NCBI GenBank assembly: GCA_021437785.1
Contig: JAILYB010000016.1
Coordinates: forward strand, 1,302,001-1,366,000
Source of the DNA: Rhodomyrtus psidioides
Taxonomy: Eukaryota; Streptophyta; Magnoliopsida; Myrtales; Myrtaceae
Reading direction: 5' to 3'
Length of the DNA: 64,000 bases
The notes under the pieces were generated by a model. That model saw only the letters and a list, made by a program, of their open reading frames with translations. It was not told where the DNA came from and did not search any database. Positions 47,084 through 56,745 of the stretch are shown piece after piece (the stretch's first letter is position 1; each line of letters opens with the position of its first letter). The translations under genes and the position numbers were made by a program.

Positions 47084-47899
47084 CGTCTTCTTGCGACCCG
47101 GAACAGTGTTGACAACTTGGCTATTGCTCTCTGGCCTATTTCCAGTAGGATTTGATCGAGCCGGAAGTTGTTGTGGAGGGAATTCATCAGCTTTGGATTG
47201 GTCGGTCGTGATAGTAAGCTCATCGTTAAGGAAACTCCAATCATGGTGACGCATATCACATCCTTTAGAAGGCATCGGTATTGACTTCGTAGAATTGATT
47301 TGTTCATGCATATCTCCAACAAAATCCGATTGTATCGAAGATGGTTCGAGGGAGTGGGGTGGTGAATGAGCATTTTCAATCCTCATATAAGGCTTATCAA
47401 GGAACATTTCGCCGAGAGTGATAGGGCCACCGCAATTAAGGCAAGCGATAGTGCTGGGAGCTTCCTTATACCTCATGTTCTCCGCTCGAAGCTTTTCGTT
47501 TTCCTCCTTTAGAATCGCAAGTTCTTGACGTCTGTGTTGAGCCCTCAATTTGGCTCGCTTATTTTGAAACCAAAACTTGACCCTCAAAGGTTTCATCCCT
47601 AGCTTCTGGCCCAATTCATTTCTTTGTTTCATGTTCGGGAGAGGGCATTCACTAAAGAAAGCTTCAAGCTCTTGGATTTCATTCTGAGTGTGGCACTGGC
47701 GACGTTTCCTTTTCCGGGATTGACCATCGCTGCTGCTGTTGTCGTCGCTGCTGAGATCCTGAACTTCGTTGCCGAAAGGGTTGGGTTCTGTGGTTCTGGT
47801 ACCAGACGCCATCCTAGAATCTTCGAGATCTCTCAATAGTTCATTTTCTGAGATTTTTGGATCAGTCGCCTCTAGCAACTGATGGTAACCCTCAAACAT
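47084..47899 (-). pseudogene. Captured HD-ZIP IV homeobox gene fragment (PDF2/ATML1-like)
   Basis: ATG at 47899; about 271 codons of host-like protein. The N terminus (MFEGYHQLLEATDPK) resembles PDF2/ATML1 proteins. The homeodomain is at about residues 63-120 with the helix-3 motif VKFWFQNKRAKLRAQ. A zipper-loop-zipper follows (LAILKEENEKLRAENMRYKE, then CLNCGGP and a degenerate RIENA). Intact HD-ZIP IV factors bind L1-box DNA in epidermal nuclei and carry a START domain of over 200 residues; none is present. Residues 180-271 are not recognised. The frame then runs through 47083 into the minisatellite, primer site and LTR D6, ending at 46868, so any product would carry a retroelement tail. 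The region has no obvious intron. Expression is unknown. Confidence 0.8.
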
Positions 47900-48546
47900 G
47901 TTGGATCGAAAAATGTTCGATCAATTTTTGCTCGCTCAGGGTTCTCTACTCTCTCATGTATGCTCACTCTCTCTAAATTTTCTTTTGAGTGGTTCTGTAT
48001 GCCCATGAAACGTTCTTTAAACATGGATGAAGATCATCAGGCAAGCGTTGCTCCCAAGATTTCGTATTTCCCGCTTTGTCGTCTTCTTTCTTCTTTTCAA
48101 CGTGGAGGGACACCAAATCGATTTCCTTTTCTCGATATCCATGTCTGTCTCCCACTTATTTTCAAAAAGGTGGAACTACGCTCGCCTCCCGCTCAGTTTT
48201 TTAATATGATGGGACCGCCAAATCCTTTCGCAACTTTTTTCGATAGTTGCGCTTAACTCCCGTTCAATTTTAATATGGTGACACCGACATATCTTTTTAC
48301 AACTTTTTTAGGTTTATCAAGCCTGAAATCGCGGACTGGGATAGATCTGATGGTTCACCGAAAGAGCCACCATTGCTTTACCCAATTAACTTGGCTCCAC
48401 GAGCATTATTGCTATGCCTTTCTTCATTCTCGAGTTGCTATAAAAGGAGGAGTTAATGCAGAGAAGATTAACACTCTTACATAATTGTCTTTTCGTATTT
48501 TAATCACTCTACCACACTCATCTTCTTCTCCCTCACTCCAACGAAA
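47900..48546. promoter_or_regulatory. Divergent intergenic region with a TATA box for the plus-strand ORF
   Basis: 647 bp between two divergent starts. TATAAAA at 48439-48445 lies about 100 bp before the plus-strand ATG, a reasonable core promoter spacing with a 5' leader of 70-80 bp. No clear TATA box was found for the homeobox side. Confidence 0.5.
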
Positions 48547-49278
48547 ATGACCTCCTCTCCTATTCGCGCTTTCTCGGCCGAAATTTTGGCCCAGTGGGAA
48601 AAACTCTGTAACCTCCTCGGTCGAGGCTATGCTCATATAGCCGATCACCCAGAAACTGAAGATGAAATCCGTATTTTGCTCGTGGAAATAGACACCACCT
48701 CCATCGAGGGCACTAATTTAGAGAGGGAATATAGAATCTTCCCAACCCTCTTTATAAACTTTTTAGAGACTTACCGTGTCGCTCATCGAAAAGCTACCGT
48801 GGCTCACGTTTTGCGAGCTCGCTATGAGGATCGGTCCAACTGCTTGGTGTTGGCCAACCTTGTGGCCGATAGTCACAGAAAGGCTGTTGAGTTCGCCAAC
48901 AAGCGAGTCTCGATGTTGCTTCGCGAGAGGGGAAATTTGGTGGAGCGCTTGGCCTTATCCCTGACCACCTATGAGCACGACCGTCGTAATGTCGTGTTGA
49001 AGTTTCAATGTGAGTGGCAGGAAGAAAGGCTTGACAGCATTACCGCGGATATAGCCCATGGGAGAGGACTAGTTCGGGACCTGGAAATAGCCGCCGAAGA
49101 TCACGGGACCAAGGTTGCCGATCTTAAATGGGAATGTAAACGCCTTCTTCTTAAGCTTGCAGATCTCGAGTCTCGAGGTGGTGAGTATAAGCAAAGCATC
49201 AATAATATGGAGGGCCAACTAGGTTCCTTTGTGATGCTAATTAGGGCTCATTGCGGTTTTATGTTTCCACCCCGATGA
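48547..49278 (+). CDS. Hypothetical coiled-coil protein, 243 codons
   Basis: ATG at 48547, context CGAAAATGACC, stop at 49276-49278. I do not recognise the family. It is predicted helical and highly charged from about residue 95 on, with heptad-like stretches around 115-150 and 160-230 (LADLESRGGEYKQSINNMEG near the end). It has no signal peptide, membrane span, zinc knuckle or catalytic motif that I can see. Codon use looks like ordinary plant coding sequence and a TATA box stands upstream, so a captured host gene or exon is more likely than chance. It is antisense to element C. An extra retroelement ORF is possible, since some Tat elements carry antisense ORFs, but this one lies at the 5' end of C rather than between pol and the 3' LTR. 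Confidence 0.55.
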   Translation: MTSSPIRAFSAEILAQWEKLCNLLGRGYAHIADHPETEDEIRILLVEIDTTSIEGTNLEREYRIFPTLFINFLETYRVAHRKATVAHVLRARYEDRSNCLVLANLVADSHRKAVEFANKRVSMLLRERGNLVERLALSLTTYEHDRRNVVLKFQCEWQEERLDSITADIAHGRGLVRDLEIAAEDHGTKVADLKWECKRLLLKLADLESRGGEYKQSINNMEGQLGSFVMLIRAHCGFMFPPR

Positions 49279-51046
49279 TTTGTATGATCTGCTTTTAAGG
49301 TCCCTCGATTGAGCGAAATGAATGAAAGCTCTAATGTGTGTGTCTCAACTTCTGTATGGCTGACTTTCTCGAACACCTGACCACTCTCAACCTAGGCAAG
49401 CTGCGCTTTGACATTGATGATTCGAGCGTGTACATCTTGATTTTTTAATCTTGCTTATGATCGGATAAAGGAACCTCCCACCGCGATTATCCACAAAAAG
49501 ACTTCTCTTCTCTACTTGTTTTTAACCTGTTTCAAATGAAAAGGCAGAATCAGAAGAAAGAATTTGAAAAATAAAGCATAAATCCTTTCAATTTTATGCT
49601 TACTTGTGATTAATAGGGATAAGAGCTTTTACAAGGATTTTGGCCTTGTGCAAAAGCTTTTATCAATATTCCTCAAAGGAAAGCATATCATTGAAAGAAA
49701 TGTAATTCACGATAATTGCCTTTGATCAATTCCAAGAAAATCAATGGAATGTTCAAAAGTACACAATTACGATGTGTTTTAAATTCAATTGAAGATACGA
49801 TATCCAAATTAAAGCTGTTTGCTAAGAACGAGAGTAATTTGGATATCTATCTTTTCATTAAATTTGAAAAACACGAATACTCTTGATCAATTATTGTGGA
49901 TTACCAATGATGCAAAACATGCATGAACCAATTCAAGTTTATAGTTCCTTCTGGCGAAATTGGGATTGTATTGCCCTATACGGCCAAAAGGTTGTATAAG
50001 ACTTCCAATTTCAATTTCATCCAAAGGAATTATAAAATTGATTTTGGAGTATTCGAGTGATTAGAAGAAATGCCACTATCACATTCCAATGACAAGTCAA
50101 TAGAAATACAACAAATTTCAATCTGAATGTATATAAACACAAATAGATGCCTAATACAGTCAATCTAAGGGATCAGATAGAGAGGATCTCAGCAAAATAA
50201 ATCCTATACAAGAAGGCTAGAAATGAAAAATAAAACAAAGGAATGTGATCTTAATACTTAGGCTCTTCTTGTCCACTTGGCGCTCGTAATGGGATGACAC
50301 CATCTTCATCTTCCATCAAGAACATTGGGAGGAAAACACAAATATCTATCCTCAAAATGGCATTTAATCCAATCACCGGAATTATGCAATGAATATAATG
50401 ATTAAGAGCTGTAACAAGTTCGAGGGATAGAAAAGTCTTACCAACCAAACTTAAGAGAAAATCAAGCTTCTCTGTATTTTTTGCAGTGTTAGGTATACTA
50501 ACCTTCCATAGACAAACGCATGAGACAAGTGAGGGAAAACTCCTAAAAATCAAAAGATAGGGCTTGGTACCTAAAGCCAAGGTTCTCACCTCGAATTCTG
50601 GGAAGAGCCGATTCCATTGCACAACTATCGTTGCATTGGGACTCAATCCATAGTTCGAAGTGAGCGGAATTGAAAAGTGGATTACCCCATGTTTTTCCTC
50701 ACGGAGATTCCATTTTCAATTCCTTCTATTGTGTTCCTAAAGAGGGCGCCTGGGGTTTTAGGCGCAATTATGTGTATTCATTGTGTCGTGCTAAAGCAAT
50801 AGACATGCATTTTATTTAACAATCACCGCTTCAATATAAACATCCACACAATCATACATCCAAAACTCATGCCTGCATAAAACAAAGTTAACAAGCACTT
50901 CACCCCTTATTTCTCCCATCTACAAAAACATCTAACACATCCGTTAGCATATACACCTCACTTTCGAGAGCATCTGCATAAAATTAGGTTAGAAGAATCA
51001 ATCAACTTTTTAATCGGCTCAAGTCCACTAAATGGTTAAGAACCAG
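49279..51046. other. 5' internal region of element C, origin unknown
   Basis: AT-rich, single-copy within this window. An open frame of 131 codons on the minus strand (50251-50646) starts without ATG and matches no family I know. It is crossed by a GAG/GTGAGAAC donor-like site near 50590, so it could be intronic DNA of a captured gene. In normal Ogre elements this position holds the leader and gag; neither is seen. Confidence 0.5.
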
Positions 51047-51064
51047 TCCCCAGTGGAGTCGCCA
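51047..51064 (-). other. Primer-binding site of element C
   Basis: Complement TCCCCAGTGGAGTCGCCA, three bases from the LTR end at 51068. It marks 51068-52229 as the 5' LTR of a minus-strand element. Confidence 0.85.
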
Positions 51065-51067
51065 GTC

Positions 51068-52229
51068 TGTCGCGACCCTCTTGAGGTTGTCAGGCTCTCG
51101 AGGGCTAATGGGCCGTCCTGTCTGGTCGGACGCGGGCCTCTCCCAAGGCCCATTACCCAAATCGCAACGGAGGTATGCGTGATCGACTTTCAGTGTGGTC
51201 TAGTGACATGTGCTAAGTGTGCATGCCATGGAGTCGCCACCAATCATTTTTTTAGAGTGTGATTGGACCACCCAATCAAATAGTTGGGAGTTTCTATTCA
51301 ATTCTGCGAGAACCAGAGAAATGGTTTCGGGGACTTAGTTACACCAACTGTCAGAGTTGACGCCCTTTCGGTACCTAAGTTGACTGAATTTTCTAGCCTG
51401 AGATTCATGCGGATGAGTAAGGTATGAACCCTAAATCTAAAAATTCATGCAGATAGGAGTGATTATCCTAGCAATCACAATCAGTAATAAAATGCGCAAC
51501 TCAAGAAATCTAGATATGCAAATAAATCACATGACATTCCTAGTAAGGCCCTATTTATCAATCACAGCTCAAGAATGATTTAGCTGTCCTAGCCATTCTA
51601 CACACGATCTAACCTAAGAAAAGCATTAGGAAGCATCGAATGAGTTCGAGAGTACTCACATTGGGTTCGTCGTGCCCTGATTTGGTCTTGGACGAGCTAT
51701 CGAGCTCATGCCGACCCGATTATATTTAGGGATCCACTCGGCGTTTTACATCATGAAATCATGTGAAATAAAAACGAAAATATTCAGCAAGGGGAATTTA
51801 TTGTAGATGGTGGTCGATCTAATTGGACGTCAAGACTAAAAAATATGTAGAAATTTACAAATTAAAATACTCGAATGACATTTTTTTGCCAAAGTCAACT
51901 CTATGCGTCGTGAAGAAATACATGCAATTGAACTTGAATTTTGACTATTTATGAGTTCAAAATGAAAAGGAAATTAAAATAAAAATATTGACTATTTTTC
52001 TATATTTTTACGACATCGAACGCTATTTTTCTTCATTTTTCATGTATTTTTCTATTTTTGGAAAATATTAAAAAATATGACAAATTATTTTTTTTTTATC
52101 AAAAATGGTTCCTTTAGCTTGGTCAAGGCTACCAAAGATGATTTTTTAATTTTTTTAACTTTTTATAGATTTTTTATGAATTTTTAAAAAATAAACTATG
52201 AAAGACTGATCAAAAATCAGGTGTCAACA
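51068..52229 (-). mobile_element. Element C 5' LTR
   Basis: 1162 bp, the pair of 8121-9281. The only differences I find are one inserted A and one C/T change. Confidence 0.95.
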
Positions 52230-52234
52230 CCCAT
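52230..52234. repeat. Target-site duplication CCCAT, right copy
   Basis: Directly follows TGTCAACA of the element C LTR and precedes GAGGGGCAAAATCG, the continuation of LTR B. Confidence 0.93.
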
Positions 52235-53286
52235 GAGGGGCAAAATCGTAATTTCGAGCAATTCGGGAAAATTCACCTCGAAAGGGTAAATCTGTCATTT
52301 TAGATGAATTGGGAAGTCAAAAGACAGAGGAAATAGGATTGGCCATCAATCCAATCAATTTCCTATTTTTCGGAAATTTCCAGGATTTTTCTAGAATTTT
52401 CAAGTGATTTTACCCTTGGAGAGGTAAAGTAGTCATTTGGACAAAGACGAGAACTGAAAATCTCAAATATTAGGGTTGGTCGCCTACCTGACCCAAACCC
52501 TAACTTCAAGCAATTTTCGGGACTTGATTGGGACAAGAAAGACAATTTTCCCATTGAGGGGTAAAATCGTCATTTCAAGAAAAGGGACGGGACTCGAAAA
52601 TCAAAACCTAAGAATTGGTCGTCTAATCGACCCTAATTCTTACCTTGGCATTATCGGCCTTATCTAGCATGCGCAGCAGAGGCGACTTACCCCAAAAGGG
52701 TAGTATCGTCAAGTCTCGGAAGAACAGATAAGAAACCCCAAAAAATAGGATTGACCAGTTGTCTGTGGTCAATCCTCGATTTTTGGGGATTTCTGGAGTG
52801 TCTAGGATTTTTCTACAATTTTTTCACAATTTTTGGTATTTTCTGGAATTTTCTAGTATTTTTTTGGATTTTCTAAGATTATTCTGATTTTTTTTTATTA
52901 TCATTTTCGATTTTTTTATTTAAAAAATATTATTCGGGCCGGGACGGGTGACCCGGCCCACGACCCGCGGGCGACCGGCCCGGCCCGGATCCGGACCCGC
53001 GCGACGAAACGGCACCGTTTTGGCTTCTCCCGCTCGAATTTAGGATTCCCGCCCAATCTCGATCCAACGCTCCTGATTGCGCCAAGTGTCGCGCTATAGA
53101 CGGCCTGATCTAAGGCTGGAAACTGACGGTCCAGATTGAAAAGCTTGATCGAACTACGGCCGTCCGATCTAAGGGATTTTTAATTTCTGAAAATCATTTT
53201 TAATTTCCGTAAAAAACGAGATCGCGACACGTGGCAAGATTACCACCGTCCGATCTTTTTTGTTATTCGGTTATAACAACCGATGC

Positions 53287-53360
53287 TGACGTTGCTGCCA
53301 CGTGGGCACCACGTCAGCGCCACGTAGGCGTTGACTGGTCAACTTTCGTTGACCAGTCAA
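53287..53360. promoter_or_regulatory. Cluster of TGACG, ACGT and W-box motifs with a perfect hairpin
   Basis: TGACG at 53287, a G-box CACGTG at 53299-53304, CACGTC and CACGTAG at 53310-53326, then TTGACTGGTCAAC (53331-53343), loop TTTC, and its exact complement GTTGACCAGTCAA (53348-53360). Both arms carry W-box cores (TTGACT/TTGACC) bound by WRKY factors. Binding is inferred from motifs only. Confidence 0.55.
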
Positions 53361-54031
53361 CATGTTCGCCGAAGAAGACGATCGGCGCCGGCATCCTCTC
53401 GCCGGCGCCTCGTCGGAAGCCCTTATCTCCGTCTATAGGATGCCAAATCGCACGAAACCACCGCCATTCGACTCGTACAGATCTCATCTACCACATATCA
53501 AAGCCTCGACACAGCAGATCGACATTTGCAATACCTGCAACTCCGACCGGTGCTAATCTCCGGCGAGAGTATCGCCCTAGCCATTTCTAACGTCAAACAA
53601 GCATCTCGAATCATCAAACAGCATCCATGGAGTTAGAGAGAACTTACCTGATGATCGCGAGGCGTCGGTTCAACCTAGGAGGAGTCATAGCATTCACGGC
53701 CAATCGGTCAAAGTCGGGGGTTGACTCGATGGTTTTATGCAATGAAAATGTGAAAACGAAAGGCGACGAAGATCAGCCATGTTCAATGAACAAATTAAGA
53801 CGTAGAACAAATAAAATGGTCGACAGAATTGAGACATGCCATTGGAGGCCGAGGTAAAGCTTGAAGGTATTTCTCACCTTTCTTCGAGGTCAGAGGCTAA
53901 TCGAGCGGATTTGGAGGCTACTTCGAAGCACTAAGAAGTCGACGACGATGATTACCAGCGTCGGTTTTGCCGGGGACGATCTGTCGAAGCTTGCACAGGT
54001 AAGCTCCGGCCGCTTCTTTCTCTCTCTACAA

Positions 54032-54032
54032 A

Positions 54033-54082
<50 letters not shown>

Positions 54083-54090
54083 CTCTCTCG
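54032..54090. repeat. CT microsatellite in LTR B
   Basis: Nearly pure (CT)n with single G interruptions, GA-rich in the sense of the element. Confidence 0.95.
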
Positions 54091-55629
54091 CCCTCCCTCC
54101 TTCTGTTTGCGAGCCCCTCTTTTTGTCTTCAACCGATTCCAAACTCCAACCGAATCTGTTCTTCGCAACCGCCCCCCTCAGTCAGTTGTCCAGATTCGGT
54201 TTTAGACCCACCCGCTTGGTCCTGTGCGCGCGACGCCTATTCTGGCCAATTGGCGATCGTCGGGCTCATGTGGACGAACGATAGGAGAAGACTCGTCGAA
54301 TGGGCATTACCATTTGGCTTTCAATTTTTGGTTTTTCTTTCCTTCGATTTTAAACCTCTTTCGTTCCCTCTTCCTTTTGTCCCCTGCGCGTGCAACGAAG
54401 AAGAGGAAGGCAATGAACAGTACCCGGGTCCGTGGGTTGGATTTGTCCGACCCGACGGATCCGGTTCCCACAAGGAGGGCCAAATTCCACTAGTAATCGC
54501 CATTGTTTTGCAAAATTGAAGCTCCCAATCGCTTTCCCAGCATGATTTCTCTTTAGAAATGTGGTTTTTGTGACTAAAACACTTAGAATCATGCAAAACC
54601 CCCAAATATGAGATAGGATCCGAAATCGATTTTTGCCAAATTGAGGTTCCTAATGGACGAATCGGTCTCAATTGAGCTCACCATTAGATTCAGGGGGTTG
54701 AATACTATAGGGAGGGAGCATTGGGGTTTTATGGGTGTCCCTCGGAAAAGTTTAATTTCAGAATTGGCATTTTAGGGACTAAAATGAAAAGAATTTTTAT
54801 GCGATTGGGTCCCTAAAGCCAAAATTGATTAAACCAGTGCACAATTAAACCCATTTGAGGTGTAGGGCAATCAAATTGAATGTCAAGATTCGGAAAATGC
54901 AAAAGATCGCCAATAGAAAGACTCAAAACATATTTTTTGACAAATTTAACCCTTTGCATTACAAAGAAACGCACAAAATTAAACTTGAATTTCAACTCTT
55001 GATGAGATCAGATTGACAAGGGATTTAAAAGAAAAATATTTATTATTTTCCTATATTTTTGTGACTTCAAATTCTATTTTTTGTTGATTTTTCTAATATT
55101 TTTCTATTTTCTAAAAATGCTAAAAAATGTGAAAAATATGAAAAATTATTTTTTGGTCAAGAATTGTTCCTTGGGCTTCGCCAAGGCCACCAAAGTTGAT
55201 TTTGTAATTTTTTGACTTTTTATGAATTTTTTGTGATTTTTCAAAAATAAAACTAAAAAAGACTTGGTCAAAAATCAAGTGTCAACAGCTGCCCCTCTTT
55301 GAGAGGAATCTCGTGAGAGGTTTCGCTCAAAGACAGGTGACACCTGAGTCTAGACCGACTCGACTAGGGAAAAGGAAAACGAATCTTGACATTCAATCTT
55401 TCTTGTCCCGCTGGTGAACGCTATGCTCCTTATTCTTTTGCTGACGTGAGAGAGATAGTAGAGAGACCCACCTGTTACTTACCTGTTGATCACCTGCCTG
55501 ATGCTTGTACGGCATGCGCGGTGTATAGCGGGTTCAAGTGAATACCTAGGGACTCGTCTTTTGAGTATCCTAGGGCAGTTAAACTCTAGCCTGTAAGGTA
55601 GGCCGTACCAGAATGAGATTCCTATACTT

Positions 55630-56070
55630 GACAGGAACCTGTGAATGACGCACCCAGTCTCTTAGGGATTGTCAGAAGTTTTGATCCGTATGGTGGATCA
55701 GACCATGAATAGGGCTCCTTTCTACTAGGAACCTATGGATGACGCACCCAATCTCTTAGGGATTGTCAGGGGTTTTGATCCGTATGGTGGATCAGACCAT
55801 GAATAGGATTCCTCTCTGCTAGGAACCTATGGATGACACACCCAGTCTCTTAGGGATTGTCAGGGGTTTTGATCCGTATGGTGGATCAGACCATGAATAG
55901 GACTCCTCTCTGCCGGGAACCTATGGATGACGCATCCAATCTCTTAGGGATTGTCGAATATTTTGATCCTTCAGGGGGATCAGGCCGAGAATAGGACTCC
56001 TCTCTACTAGGAACCTATGGATGACGCACCCAGTCTCTTAGGGATTGTCGAACATTTTGATCCTATATTC
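55630..56070 (-). repeat. Tandem array of about 95 bp units, about 5 copies
   Basis: Units hold gatgacgcacccagtctctt, agggattgtc and gatccgtatggtggatcaga. The last core also appears once beside minisatellite 1 in the D copies, so one ancestral segment was amplified in B and a neighbouring one in D. Confidence 0.88.
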
Positions 56071-56184
56071 TAAGGAATTAACTAGGATCTATACAAATGA
56101 GGTGTGCCTAACCTTGAGGCTTTACCATATGAGCTATTCTAGGTTTAGGGTTTACCTAGAACCTTACAGAAAGCTGATCTTGAA

Positions 56185-56745
56185 AATTGTCCTTTTGACA
56201 TGCAAGGCGTTATTCTGGGATTTGGGGATTCCAAGTATCCTACAGAAAACTTAAACCTGCAAAAACTTTGATAAGATTCTTCTGGGATCTAGGGGCTATC
56301 TGAGATCTCGCATAAAGACTATCTTGAATGTTGTCCTTTCGACATTGAAGGTGACATTCTGGGACCTGTGAGCTCTAGGTATCCTGCAGAAAGTTCCAAC
56401 CTGTAACACTGGGATCTCACACAGAGAGATAATTTCAAACATTGTTCTTTTGACATGGGAGGTGACATTCTGGGATCTGGGTACTCCAAGCATCCTGCAG
56501 AAAGATCAAACCTGTAATATTGGAATCTCACACAGTGAGATAATTTCAAACATTGTCCTTTTGACATGGGAGGTGACATTCTGGGACTTGGGAGCTCCAG
56601 GCATCCTGCAGAAAGATCAAACCTGTAAATTTGAAATCTCACAGAGGGATGATTTCGGAGATTGTCCTTTTTACATTGGAGGTGACGTTCTGGGATCTGG
56701 GAGCTCCAGGTATCCTGCAGAAAGATCAGACCTACAAAATTGTTC
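56185..56745 (-). repeat. Tandem array of about 110-115 bp units, about 5 copies
   Basis: Units share ggtgacattctgggatctgg, gagctccaggtatcctgcag and aaagatcaaacctg. The D copies have a single similar unit (gcgacattctgggagctggg, near 19192 and 26094). In sense each unit contains TTTCTGCAG before GATACC or GATGCC, resembling a repeated splice acceptor. Confidence 0.88.

Larger units (their letters stand above)
8121..52229 (-). mobile_element. Element C: 44 kb composite Tat/Ogre-type retrotransposon unit
   Basis: The unit is bounded by two LTRs, 8121-9281 and 51068-52229, in the same (minus) orientation, with CCCAT duplications outside. A polypurine tract adjoins the left LTR and a primer-binding site the right one, as in a single inserted element. 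I see two differences between the LTRs: an extra A in the right copy near 51246 and a C/T change near 8819/51767. Its 41.8 kb interior is not a normal gag-pol region. It is a mosaic of other LTRs (type D and E/D), 3' UTR copies in both orientations, a gag-protease ORF and captured DNA. Whether this mosaic moved as one unit or grew after insertion cannot be settled here. Misassembly of near-identical repeats is also possible. Confidence 0.8.
52235..55287 (-). mobile_element. Element B 3' LTR, second part (middle and U3)
   Basis: Continues LTR B to TCAAGTGTCAACA at 55287, followed by a polypurine tract complement. 52235-53010 parallels LTR A 6785-7556. 53010-54600 is GC-richer, with ACGT and W-box motifs, a CT microsatellite and several consensus splice donors on both strands (for example sense CAG/GTAAGT near 53650), which suggests an old uptake of host promoter or leader sequence. 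Short frames at 53231-54519 match nothing I know. Confidence 0.85.

Noticed and set aside
48547..49278. The 243-codon ORF as a retroelement gag
   Set aside because: It has no zinc knuckle and none of the gag-core residues seen in the 19766-22171 ORF, and it is antisense to the surrounding element.
50251..50646. 131-codon minus-strand ORF as a gene of element C
   Set aside because: It starts without ATG, has no recognisable domain and is crossed by a splice-donor-like site. Kept only as a note in the region entry.
53627..54205. Plus-strand frames in LTR B (53627-53857, 53861-54205) as a captured host gene
   Set aside because: The second frame runs into a CT microsatellite and none has a family signature. 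Splice-like motifs occur on both strands, so no consistent gene model emerges.
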